Of a stretch of DNA of 64,000 nt, positions 1 through 10,501 are shown piece after piece. The notes beneath the pieces are model-generated. The model had not been told where the DNA came from, did no database searches, and saw only the letters and a list, made by a program, of their open reading frames with translations. Within the stretch, counting starts at the first letter, position 1. Every line of letters begins with the position of its first letter. The translations under genes were made by a program, and so were the position numbers. Source of the stretch: Euonymus europaeus (lineage: Eukaryota > Streptophyta > Magnoliopsida > Celastrales > Celastraceae); NCBI GenBank assembly GCA_963580455.1, contig OY756960.1, positions 22,503,238-22,567,237 of the forward strand. Direction: 5' to 3'.

Positions 1-543
1 ATATGAAATTTGTAGTTCTCTCCTGTTCATATGTCTTCAATAGCTAGAGAAATGAGTACATCAGTTCTTTTCATTGAAGTCAACTTAGGAATGTATTGTT
101 TCAATTTTTTGAATATTGTTGTTGTTTTAACTAAATGCTCCATTTTTTGTTCAATTTGAGAGATCAATTGCTATTTGCTAGCCTGATTCGCTGTATTTTT
201 TTTGCAATCAGGTTTGCTTCTATTTACTATTGACTTAGTTTTTGCTCACCTCCTATTATCTTTCTTATTCACATTGGTAAAATTGTCTTTTATACACATC
301 CATTTTATTCTCTGGGTAAATAGACTAGTCATTAGGTTTTGGGCCAACACCTTGAACCTCAATTTGATAGTTTTACTTCATCGAATGTGATAAGCACAAG
401 CACATCAGCCATTGCTGTACTGACTTCAATTTTCTATGAAAATTGGTTTTTTGTGGATTTGGTCTTGGTGATTCTTCTTACACACCATTGGTTCAAGTTT
501 TAACTATTATTAAGTGGATGGTTCTATCTGTTACTCATTTCAG

Positions 544-1111
544 GGATTGTATGTCAAGTCAACAATTAGTGGATTTTATTCACGAACAGCTAAAGACGGT
601 ATGTGTATTATGCATTTCTTATCATAAACTTGATAGCCAGACCAATTATCTGTAGCTTGGGCCGCTTAGACACGTGCCAGCAGATTGAAAATATCTATCT
701 GCATATTGATTTTTTTTCCAAACTAATTTTGGTTTTAATGATATTTCCCCTCTCTCTTTTTTTCCTTCCTTCTGATATTGCCATAACACCTGCTGCTCAT
801 ACTAAGGTTCACTTTTTATGATCCACCTGCACAAGTATTGTGTGTGGTCATGTGCTTGTCTGATATTATATCAAGATACTATTCTTTTAAAAATGCAGGA
901 AAGTAAGCTGTCGGTTGTATGCGAGAGAGTACTCGACAGGTGTTTGGCGCCGTCAACTGCCGGTGGGGAGGGTTGTGACAACATGACCATGATCTTGGTG
1001 CAGTTTAAGAAACCCTTGGGGTCTAATACATCTGCAGATGAACATTTGTTAGGATCTCAACCAGCTGATGCTCCTGAAGGAAGTGAATCAATAGCTTCTA
1101 CACATGATTGA
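544..1111 (+). CDS. Protein phosphatase 2C, C-terminal two exons (5' partial)
   Basis: Two exons, 544-598 and 899-1111, join in phase. They encode the end of a plant PP2C Ser/Thr phosphatase. The first exon starts with the last base of a split Trp codon and gives DCMSSQQLVDFIHEQLKT, the stretch after the metal-binding ACDGIW motif of this family. The second gives the hallmark APSTAGGEGCDNMTMILVQF; the GCDN Asp is a conserved Mn/Mg ligand at the end of the PP2C fold. A hydrophilic tail of about 30 residues follows, then TGA at 1109-1111. The upstream exons, including the start and the DGxxG motif, lie outside the window; 1-543 reads as intron. Wording is closest to the At2g25070/At4g31860 subgroup, from memory. 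Those enzymes are monomeric Mg/Mn-dependent phosphatases that reverse kinase signalling. Confidence 0.93.
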
Positions 1112-1276
1112 GTTGCCTGATAACAAAAACTCATTTTCTTGTTCTGCCACCTCATGTTTTAGGTTTTTTGATGACCAAGTTAATATCCAAAAATGTGTAC
1201 GGTATCTGTGTACAGTGTGTTAGTTTGGATATCGCCCTACCACTGCCACACCTCGTCGTTGGTATGGGCATTTGGA

Positions 1277-1282
1277 AATAAA
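1277..1282 (+). terminator. Poly(A) signal AATAAA of the PP2C gene
   Basis: A canonical AATAAA lies 166 bases after the PP2C stop codon, a normal 3'-UTR distance in plants. Confidence 0.5.
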
Positions 1283-1884
1283 ATGCTTGTGCACTTGTGG
1301 TTGCAAAATGATCTCATCTTTATGGTCTGCTATCTATTTTCTTCTTTTTATTGGAAGGAATTTATTTCTTTGTTGATATTTCATCTTCTTTGCTTTTTTT
1401 TTACATAATGCTCACATGGCAAATTACACTGGTACCGCCACCCCACCCCACCATCTCCTCCCCTCACACCCGGTGGGATTAGAACCCAGGACCTTGGGGT
1501 ACCCTTTGATCCCATATTTGCTTAATTTGGGTTTCTGATGATACTGGTCTGAATGGGAAGGGTCTAGAAACTATATATTTTGTTGCAGAAGATGACTTTG
1601 TTCCTTTATCGTTGTGAAATATATTTGGTCTACAGCAGATATTTTCCTTTAATTGCTACGATGAAGAATTACTAGCATCTGAAATCATTGCTAAATGTAA
1701 TAAATGATTCTGCATATTCGAAAGAAAAATAAAAATCCAAGTGTGGTAAGTTGAACCGCAGTAAAGCACATACATGCATATGTATGGCAATGTAGAGTCC
1801 AGATTGGAAGGTGTATCGGTGAATGTCGATGTCTAGCATTGTTTCCTAGGGCTCCTCTTCCTTGTTTGAAATCCCTTTATTCAC
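1283..1884. other. Intergenic spacer between convergent genes
   Basis: No coding exon seen. At 1430-1500 there is a C-rich stretch whose minus strand carries GGTTCTAATCCC (1475-1486). This resembles a Pol III B box, but no A box lies at the expected distance, so at most it is a truncated SINE. The rest is unremarkable AT-rich DNA. Confidence 0.4.
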
Positions 1885-2620
1885 TTAACTTTTTCGCTTT
1901 ATTACACCAGGAATATTTGTCCTTTTCTCCGCTGTGCCTGTCGGCTGCTCCAAAACCAGTTTCTCTTTCACGCCATCCTTTTCACCAACCTATATATATG
2001 TCACTCAATATATATATATATATATACTGCATATGCAGCAACAAAAAGAGAGTTAAATAATTGTTTAGGATTAATTACCGTGATTGTGTTTGTATCCGAG
2101 ACTGGAGAAGAATTCTTTGACACGGCTTCATCGACAACACAATTACTGTTTTTCACATCCAGTTTGATTTGCGATTGTTGTCCAACAAGTACATGATCTC
2201 TCTTCAACTCATCAACATTAGAGGATCTTGTGTTTGTTAAATATCCAAGTCTTTGTCTTAAGAACCTAAAAATTCACAAAATAATTAATGGTATGAATTT
2301 ATTAGTAAATCAATTCAAATAATTTGTTCATATACTTTACAAATATGTGTGAATCGAATTTTACCCGACTTCAGCCGAAAGGACTTCTCTCTTCTCCTTT
2401 GACGCTTGCAATTTTTTCTTTTTTGAAACAAATTCCTATCATGAAAAAATTTAACTAAAACCCTTAAATTTATGTTGTTTTTCAATAATCCATGCATGAG
2501 AGAGAGACTGACCTTCTGAACATCCAAATAATCATCGAGTAGCCCATTATATTTTGATCTAGCCTTGGCTTCTTGATCAACGGATGGCGATTGAGGAGAA
2601 TCAAAAGAAACTCTTTTCAT
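1885..2620 (-). CDS. Uncharacterised plant coiled-coil protein, four exons, 156 aa
   Basis: Minus-strand exons 2620-2513, 2435-2365, 2265-2079 and 1989-1885 join without frame error into 156 codons plus TAA. All junctions are GT-AG. The start is the ATG at 2620; the codon 12 bases upstream is GTG. The N-terminus is MKRVSFDSPQSPSVDQEAKA, followed by a charged helical segment rich in Lys, Glu and Gln (KKKLQASKEKREVLSAEVGF, LRQRLGYL) that should form a coiled coil around residues 20-75. The C-terminal half is polar and low-complexity and ends KRKS. There is no signal peptide or membrane segment. I recall plant proteins starting MKKVSFDSPQSP that share the EFVSKKxKLQ core but have no assigned function, so no function is claimed. 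The last exon follows a (TA)n tract that could blur its 3' splice site. The gene converges on the PP2C. Confidence 0.78.
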
Positions 2621-4034
2621 CTTACTTAACACAAATCAATTTAGGATCGAGTGCTAATGAAAGGAACGATGCACACACACATATATATATATATATCTAG
2701 GGAGTGAAAAAAGAGAGAGGATGGATTAATGATGAAATCCTCTCAATCTGGGAAACCAAATCCAATTCAAATTGGGATGAATAATCAAGAAGGAAAAAAA
2801 ACAAACAAACGCGGTCTCAATGGAGTAGCCTGGGTTGATCTTGGTATGTGTGGGGTTAAGCGTATGTATTCGAGCTCAATTCCGTACTCAGGATTATATT
2901 TACGATTGACATGATATATGAATTGAAACGTATAACTGTGTATAGAATTGGGCGACTCTTGAAAAAGAGAGAGGGTTTTGCATCAATAGACACATATAAA
3001 GATACAATGACAAATTTATAAAATATATTAAGGGGTCTTGGTTAGTGGTAGAGTGATGAATTAAAAGAGGAAATCAAATATATATATATATATATATATA
3101 TTTATTTATTTATTTATTTATAAGCGCATTTGGGCTTAGAAATTATAATTTTAGGACTGAATTTATATGAAATAAATTTAATTAAAATTTGTGAGAGGAG
3201 AATGAAAAGACATTACGAATATCATCTTTTCTCTTAAAATTTCGGACGTTATGAGAATTCCAAAAGGTTCGTGAGGGAGCAAAGAGAATTGCAGTATTTA
3301 GAAAAGGGTGTTTAGCGACAAAAATATTGCATTGAGAGGGCAAAATAGCTTTCATGGAGAGATTTTGAAGTGGTGGAATGTTCATAGTACTGAGGAGCTA
3401 TTTAATTTCTTGGTCATGTCTCTCAATATCTGTTTCTCTTCATAAAAATAAAAAAAAAACTGTATCTACAACCAAGTCTTTGGATTAGAACTCATGGACA
3501 ATGACGCTGAGACGACACTTAACTTGAAGGATTGTGTGTGAAGAAGTGTGAATTTTGACGGAGAATTCTGTATTGCGGTAAGGCTTGCTTCAGTTCTTGT
3601 CGTAGAGTGTAGACTGTAATTGTTATAAAAATAGAAGGGTAGAAGCAGAAATACCTCTATTTTTTTTCTTAAGATTCCATTGGAAAGTAAAGTGGTTTTT
3701 GGATCTTTATTTGGAATACTTTTATACAAAGAAGTGCTATTCTTTTATACAAAGGAAAGTTGCAGGGAAAATTGGAAAATTACACTAAGATTATTAAGAT
3801 TTTGTTTGATATGTGGGTTGAGAGGTTGAGAGAGATTGGGTTGGAAGGTGTTGGATTAAGAGATTCATAGAAGTGAATCCTTATTTAGTATTGAGAGACT
3901 TAAGAGGTGTTCACTCAAAATGAGGGGTTGAAAAAAGGGATGTTGGAAGATGTTCACACTAAATAAGGGTTTAGAAAGATTCACTTGTTCGCGAATCACT
4001 CGCAACACCTCTCCCAAACAAGCCCATAAATGAG
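2621..4034. other. Intergenic region with simple repeats
   Basis: Contains (CA)n(TA)n at about 2673-2696 and a (TA)n/(TTTA)n tract at about 3080-3122. No exon could be joined. The open frames at 3182-3385, 3466-3729 and 3865-4101 (minus) show no family resemblance or splice logic. Confidence 0.5.
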
Positions 4035-4280
4035 GAAGCTGAAGAACCGTGAGCGGTCTGACTAAAATAGAGGTGAAATTGCAATTGTAGCGAGCAAGCA
4101 ATACAGATATTCAGATAATTTATCCTTTTTACGAATCCCTCCCAACTCTTCTCAACAACTCTCAACAAAAAAAAAAAATGGAAACTGACGAACCGTGAGC
4201 GGTCCGACCGAAATAGAGGTGAAATTGCAATTGCAGCGAGCGAGCGAGCACTGCAGGTATTCAGATAATTTATCCTCTTT
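4035..4280 (+). repeat. Imperfect ~98-bp direct duplication upstream of the YbaB gene
   Basis: Copy A is about 4035-4130 and copy B about 4181-4280, separated by some 50 bases ending in a poly(A) run. Both contain AACCGTGAGCGGTC, then GAGGTGAAATTGCAATTG, then ATTCAGATAATTTATCCT. Copy B ends 45 bases before the start codon, so the duplication lies in the promoter or 5' UTR. Confidence 0.85.
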
Positions 4281-4324
4281 CTTCCCGTCTCATTCTCAGT
4301 CTTTCCGGGCGCGAACCCTTGGAA

Positions 4325-7114
4325 ATGGCCTCTACTACAAGCGGTGGTGCTTTGACTCCATGTCTCTCGCACATGCACGAAAGAAACCCTAGCTCTTCCT
4401 GCTCTTCTCCTCTCTCCTTCTGTAAGCCAATATATCTCTCTCGCGCGCTACGCACCTTGCTTTTGATCGTGAACCGAGAGAGTTTTTTGTTTTAGAAAAT
4501 GAGATCAAATTTGAATCCACTAGTATTCGTCTTTCGTACCGAGTTTCTGAAATTTGTAGATGTAACTGATTTCGTTTTTGCTATAACGAGGTGAATTGGA
4601 TGCCCAATTTAGTTTTAAAATTTTAATTCAGCAAGGATGCTCTCTTTTCCCGAAGGAGAAATTGGAAATTTGTTTTGCATTGTTGATTTTGAGCTCAGTT
4701 GCGGTACTCATTTTGGTCTTGGAACTATAATTATGGTGAATTAAGTCATTGAATTCAATAAAAATTTGTTATGAAGCTCAGCTGTGCATAGGTTTACTCG
4801 AGACATGCTACTTTACACTCCCGCAGTATATAATAATAGATTTATAACTATATTGTGCTGACAATACTCGTCAGCGCGGATTTTTATAGAACATGTTGGC
4901 ACTGGATAAGAGTGGTTTGTCATTTTTTGTGGTCATTTGGAGCTGAATGAAGTATGGAATGCATATTCATTTTCACATGAGGTGAACAAGGAATTAGATT
5001 GTCAGGTTTGGCCTATTCATCTTAAGATATAGATTTAATCATTTTCATGTTTGAAATAGAAAATAATATAATCTATGTTTCATTATTATTAAGGTAGACC
5101 TATGACTCTTTATATCATAAATGTGTATTTCTGTCACAAGACGTGGCTGAGAGAGAGACCATTGTTTTGAATATTGTTCAATACGATGTCAATGTCTTGA
5201 AAGATGGAATTCATTTGCTGACTTTATCAATATTGATAGGATTTACTCAGTCTTGCTCAAATATGTCGTAGGTGTTTTTTTTGCTTTCCGAACACCTCAA
5301 CTATAGTATCTCTAATAAATGCCCCAAAACTTGTGGAGTTCATCTGTTCCTAACATGCTCGTCTTATAGGATAGAACTGAAGAATTACAGAGACTGTGAC
5401 TATTGAAATATGCTCCTTGGTTGTAGGCTTGTAGCTTTGCTTTTGGAATATTATTTTACTTATTGCAATGTTATCCTCAAACTGATGATTGTTCTGGTGC
5501 TTTTGGCCATGATGCAATGGTTTCAATTCTCCTTATAAAATGCGTCATTTCCCTTGTTTTTCTTTGTTTTTCAAATTTTGTTACCAGTTGAATGTGAATG
5601 TGATATGATGTAAGCTTGGCTAGTTTTAAGTCTTTGGTCACTAAGTGACATTTTACAGCTGTTAGAGACATATACCATTAAATATGCCTGTAACTTGTAA
5701 GTTTCACAATGACTGGAGAATGTTGTCATGCCCTTTATTTCTCCTTATTACATGGTTAAAAGAAAACATGAGGAAGATGCCATATCTACTTGGAAAAAAA
5801 AGTTGGTAATGTCATGAAACTAAAATTTGTGGTGTATGGTGCACCAATTGGAGAGATGTACAGTAAATATGTGAAAGGAACTTCTTCCTATGCCACTTGT
5901 TTATTTCGTCTTCTAAATTTATGGACATATTTCTAGTATCTATGTATCTGTGGCTTGTGCTAAACACTTTTAGTCATAGGTTTGTTCTTTACTTGTCTAT
6001 TAATGCTCTTATGTGATGAACTGATGATTTATATTCGAGGTACTTTCATGGTTTTCCTTGACAATAGCATTAACGTTTTTTGTGCTGCATTCAGGTAAAT
6101 TAAACTCGTATGCAAATCCAGTTGCCTCCCCAATGTCATCATTGCCTGGTAGTAAGAATGGGAAGAACTTAAGACGTTTCCATTTATATGCATTATTTGG
6201 AGGGAAAAAGGATAACAGTGATAAGGGTGATGAGAAGGTTCACCTTCTCTTATCTATTTTAAGTATCTTTAATTCTTACACTCGAAAGGAGTTGATTTTT
6301 CATTCTGTGTATCCAAAAGTTATCCTCATTTCTTTTGTGTTTGCTGTCACCTAATGTTACTTGAATTTAGGTGGGAATTATGGGCAATATGCAGAACTTG
6401 TATGAAACTGTTAAGAAAGCACAAATGGTAGTACAAGTAGAGGCAGTTCGTGTGCAGAAAGAACTTGCTGCGTACGTTTTTCTTACATCTATTCCAGCTT
6501 GTCAATGTGTGTATATTATATTCCCTCTTCAGATGAAGTTAATACATTGACATCCTTTTAATATTCAGGGCAGAATTTGATGGCTACTGTGAAGGTGAAC
6601 TAATCAAGGTATTAATTTGTAACCTTTTTTTTGAGGAGAAACAACAAGAAGTCAAGCTGCACGGGAGTTTTAGATCCATGAGAAATTTATTTACATTTTT
6701 TCCATATCTTTATGAAAATTATTAGCATTTTTTCTCAGGCCACACTTTCTGGTAACCAACAACCTTTGCGCATTGAGATCACTGAGTCTGCAGTGGAACT
6801 AGGACCTGAAGTGAGCAATGTTTCTCCTTCATCGCATATTTATCTAACATGTGAACTTTGAAGTCTTTACGTTTTTCCATATTCTGCAGAAACTTTCACT
6901 TCTGGTCACAGAGGCCTACAAGGATGCACACCAAAAAAGTGTCCAGGTGAGACATTGTTACTAGCCACCACCACCATAAATATTCTTACTTTGTACGCCA
7001 CTCTGGGATTTACCCACAGATGTAATGAAATTCTTACAGGCCATGAAGGAAAGAATGGGCGACCTTGCTCAAAGTTTAGGTATGCCACCAGGCCTTAACG
7101 AAGGATTCAAATGA
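4325..7114 (+). CDS. STIC2: Chloroplast YbaB/EbfC nucleoid-associated-type protein (STIC2-like)
   Basis: Seven exons (4325-4421, 6095-6237, 6371-6471, 6569-6608, 6739-6810, 6890-6946, 7040-7114) join in phase into 194 aa. Residues 1 to about 75 are Ser-rich and basic, as expected of a plastid transit peptide. From about residue 82 the YbaB fold follows: MGNMQNLYETVKKAQMVVQV (first helix), ELAAAEFDGYCEGELIKATL (strands), then LGPEKLSLLVTEAYKDAHQK (long C-terminal helix), ending GMPPGLNEGF. Bacterial YbaB dimers bind DNA. The Arabidopsis homologue STIC2 is a stromal factor genetically linked to thylakoid protein biogenesis. The start is the first ATG after the duplicated leader and the only one giving a transit-like N-terminus. 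Intron 1 is about 1.7 kb. The gene converges on the phytocyanin gene, with 266 bases between stop codons. Confidence 0.92.
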
Positions 7115-7279
7115 GCTCGATCAGCTTTGTCCAAAAACGTATTTGTGAAATTCCATACTTTTTTTTTTGTCTTTTTTCGTTTTCCACTTTTATCATGACT
7201 GTTATTTTTGTTGGATTATTGGTTTTGTATTCTGAGGTTTAAAATGAGAAACTAACGAAGGGAATTGCACACATTTGTG

Positions 7280-7285
7280 AATAAA
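7280..7285 (+). terminator. Poly(A) signal AATAAA of the YbaB gene
   Basis: AATAAA lies 166 bases past the stop codon, in the short convergent spacer before the phytocyanin gene. Confidence 0.45.
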
Positions 7286-7380
7286 CCAATTGATTATTGT
7301 GTTATCATAAACTTAACCACATAAAAAGAATGAAATAATCCCCTCACAAAAGAAGCCCCTAATGAATCAGCTGTATCTCC

Positions 7381-7992
7381 TCAAAACAAAGCCAAAAGCA
7401 GAATGCCCAGCACCACCATGAAGCCACTCTTCAAGCTTGTTGCACTGCTTTGTTGAGCCACTGCTGGACCCTCTACTGGAGAAGGTGCAGGAGAGATATC
7501 GGTGTACTTGTGCCTTGGAGAAAGAACCACCACAATCATCTTCTGGCCTTTCTCACAGTGGCCATTGGTTCCGCTGATGAAGTAAAACGGCCCAGATCGA
7601 TCAAGTGTAATCTTGGTGTTCCCATCCTTGTACTCTTCAATTGGACTTGAGGTATTGCAGCTAAGGTAAGCTTCCCTGGTCACTTGTAGAACTGAGTCCT
7701 TACCACTCTCATACTTCCAAACTGAGAATTAAGAAGCAATCATGAAACGAGTGTTGTTAGAGAAATGGAGAAATATATTGATTGGAGAAAAAATTAAAAG
7801 GGGTGAAAGAGCTTAACCAAGAGAGTCGCCCATGCGAAATCTGGTTTTTTCAGCCCATTCATTGAGAGAGTCTGATTGAGATGATGGGACCTTCCAAGCA
7901 TCTTTGTTGCCACCAACCAATATCTCTTTGGCTTGAGAGAAGCTGAAAAGTAAAAACATTAGCAACAGAGAATGTTCAAAAGTTCTTGCCAT
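7381..7992 (-). CDS. Early nodulin-like phytocyanin, GPI-anchored, 171 aa
   Basis: Exons 7992-7818 and 7721-7381 join in phase. Residues 1-21 are a signal peptide (MARTFEHSLLLMFLLFSFSQ). A plastocyanin-like domain spans about 22-125 with the family pattern FRMGDSLVWKY and a disulfide pair, C80 and C114. The position that carries the first copper His in true phytocyanins is Asp (KDSVLQV, D67). His113 remains, but full type I copper binding is unlikely, as in other ENODLs. A Pro/Ser stretch SPAPSP (135-140) is an arabinogalactan glycomodule. The C-terminal hydrophobic tail (about 156-171) after small residues fits a GPI-anchor signal. Expected location is the outer face of the plasma membrane. 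ENODLs are implicated in cell-surface signalling and reproduction; the exact role here is not visible. Confidence 0.93.
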
Positions 7993-8110
7993 ACCAGCTA
8001 TGGATGCTTCACTGAGAGCTCGGAGAGACTATAGAGAGATGGAGTATGGAGAAAGAGAGATAAGAGTGATTCACGTGAAATTTGGGTGAAGTGATGACTG
8101 GACTTTAGTT

Positions 8111-8120
8111 GTATTTATAG
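8111..8120 (-). promoter_or_regulatory. TATA box of the phytocyanin gene
   Basis: On the minus strand this reads CTATAAATAC, a good plant TATA box, about 120 bases upstream of the start codon at 7992. Confidence 0.6.
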
Positions 8121-8569
8121 GGGAGAAAGGGAAAGAAAACTATCCGTTGGAGAAAAATGTTAATGTGGGCCACCTGGGTGTCTGAGCTCTGTCCGTTACT
8201 TTATGTGAATGGTTTAGAAACTTTAAAAAAGTGGTAATAGATATCAACGGTCAAATTTAGACAAGAAGACAACGGAAACAAAGAATTGGGCTGAGCTGGG
8301 CCTATACTAAACCGATGTTAGTTTGAAGTTTGAACACCCTCTCTCATGGGCTACTACTGTTGACACGCAATCACTAAAAGTGCTCGAGAACCAAACCTTC
8401 AAATCATACTCTACTCAAACGTGGCAACAATGCACCTCTTCCTCTTCAAAACCAGATAGAGAAAGCAAGTGAGTCACTTCGGGGTGGTGGGGGGTGGACG
8501 AACAGAAGAAAAAAAAAAGCGATCGTTGAAGGGAACGAGTATTGGAGGAAAAAGGGGGACAAACACAAG

Positions 8570-8770
8570 ATGAATCCAGAGAAAATTAAAGCAGCAGGTG
8601 TAGAGGGATCCAAGAGGCCTCCATCAGCTGCTCAACCTTCCCTTCAGTAAAACCACCATGGCCATTGGCGGGGTCCTCATCACAGCAGCCATCGGCTTAC
8701 GTGGTCTGGGACAGCAAGGAAAAGCCGGAAGCCAGTGCCAGAGACGTCTCTAACCACCAATACTGCAGAT
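8570..8770 (+). pseudogene. Frameshifted relic of a small single-span membrane protein
   Basis: Three consecutive reading frames give one continuous protein-like message: MNPEKIKAAGVEGSKRPPSA (from the ATG at 8570), then NLPFSKTTMAIGGVLITAAI (frame change near 8626), then YVVWDSKEKPEASARDVSN (another change near 8697). The middle part is a transmembrane helix and the rest is polar. From memory this matches a conserved plant family of about 80 aa with one membrane span and the same MNPEKxKAAG start. A short part before NLPFS appears deleted. No introns are visible, so a processed or decayed copy is likely. It is truncated about 100 bases before the Mutator-like element. Confidence 0.6.
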
Positions 8771-8874
8771 CCACTTTTCAAAGAAAAAATATATATACTG
8801 CAGATCCCAAGGATACACACCCCCGGAAGTAAAGACTCGAATTTTGTGCTTTCCTTCTTGTTCATTTTGCGGTT

Positions 8875-9751
8875 GGGTAAATGGTACAGAGCCCCCTAAA
8901 GTATGACCTAATTGAAAAAAACCCTCCAAATTATGAAAAACTGGATATAACCCCCCAGACGTTTGTTGACCGTCTGAGATAACGGTCAACCCACACGTTT
9001 AGCTCACTTTTAAAGGGTAAAAGGTACAGAGCCCCCTAAAGTATGACCTAATTGAAAAAAAACCCCCAAATTATGAAAAACATGATATAATCCCCCCAGT
9101 TAGCCACCAGGTTCGTGGTTGATGTGGAACCAAGCAGTCCATCATTGGTTTCACCTCCACAGATTCATCATGTCAGTCTACCTCCAAGCAGTCCGCCACC
9201 AGGTTCACCTCCACATAGGGGGATAAATGCTATTAGACTAAACTATAGGAGTGTATTGACAATGACAATAACAATAACAGTGAGACTAAACTAACAGTCA
9301 AAGTCTGCATACAACATGTCCAAAATACATCTAGAATTACTTCATGTCCCATTGTTGGTGTTGGCATGAATAAGGGTGCAGTATTCTCTGGTGGACTATG
9401 AAGATGAATATGTGGAGGTGAATCTGGTGGCGGACTGCCTGGAGGTGGACTGCATGATGAATCTGTGGAGGTGAAACCAATGATGGACTGCTTGGTTCCA
9501 CATCAACCACGAACCTGGTGGCTAACTGGGGGGTTATATCATGTTTTTCATAATTTGAGGGATTTTTTTCTCAATTAGGTCATACTTTAGGGGGCTCTGT
9601 ACCTTTTACCCTTTAAAAGTGAGCTAAACGCGTGGGTTGACCGTTATCTCAGACGGTCAACAAACGTCTGGGGGGTTATATCCAGTTTTTCATAATTTGG
9701 GGGGTTTTTTTCAATTAGGTCATACTTTAGGGGGCTCTGTACCATTTACCC
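8875..9751. mobile_element. Non-autonomous Mutator-like fold-back element
   Basis: The element starts GGGTAAATGGTACAGAGCCC and ends with its inverse complement. It is flanked by a perfect 9-bp duplication TTTGCGGTT at 8866-8874 and 9752-9760. The inverted arms are very long and nearly identical, about 8875-9220 and 9408-9751, around a ~190-base centre. Each arm holds the terminal motif twice: the inner copies begin at 9015 and end at 9611. The 9-bp duplication and GGG terminus fit the Mutator superfamily. No transposase is encoded. Confidence 0.88.
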
Positions 9752-9760
9752 TTTGCGGTT

Positions 9761-10501
9761 TTATAAGATTGGCACCGGATAAAGGTAGCTAAGTTTTAAG
9801 CATGAATTCTACTATTAATGTTAAAGTCTATGAACCCGATAAACAAAACAATGCTGATATGAATCGTAGAAACAACATTCTATCTCATGGTAAATCCCAA
9901 ATGGACACCCGAGTACATTTAAGTTTATAAAAAAGCACCTGAAACCAATTAGTCAACTGTATCATAAACCAACTTACACCGACTTATCTGGCACAAACCA
10001 TCATCAAAATACAGTGACGAATTGGCTAGGCAGCAGCTACACAACACGAACCATAAGCAATGCTAAATGCCAGTCAAAGGCTTATTGGAAATTTGGAACG
10101 CCAACTCCGAGTATCCAACGCCCTCCCTACTTCAACCCCCATTTGAAGACAAATTATGAGCGTCTCTCAGAATTAGAACACGCTGATTACCATTTCCCAC
10201 AATTTTCACCAAATGAATACCAATGTCCCAGTATGAGGAAAAAACATAAGCATCACAAAGCTTCTTGACAGCCTACATTAGATGATGTGTTCCAAATACC
10301 GATACAAATACAAATTGAACCAAAAAGAAAACGCTACGACAATATAAACTTGCTACGACAATAGAGACATGACCTCAGTCTACGTTAAAAAATGATAAAA
10401 AGGAGTCTACATGTGAGGGGGCATGATCATATACCATGAAGTTCGAATCTTACTTGGATCCACTCGAGGAGATAAGATCATCCAACACAACTTCACATAG
10501 C
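9761..10501. other. 3' flank of the TM9 gene
   Basis: AT-rich DNA, probably including the 3' UTR of the minus-strand TM9 gene that ends at 10502. The 84-codon frame at 10014-10268 has no recognisable domain or partner exons and is not called. Confidence 0.5.

Noticed and set aside
3030..3060. GGTTAGTGGTAGAGTG resembling a tRNA A box
   Set aside because: No B box at the right distance; a (TA)n/(TTTA)n tract follows.
3079..3122. Short tandem repeats that might suggest a CRISPR-like array
   Set aside because: Simple TA/TTTA microsatellite without spacers; the genome is a plant.
10014..10268. 84-codon plus-strand frame
   Set aside because: No recognisable motif, and it sits in the 3' flank of the TM9 gene.
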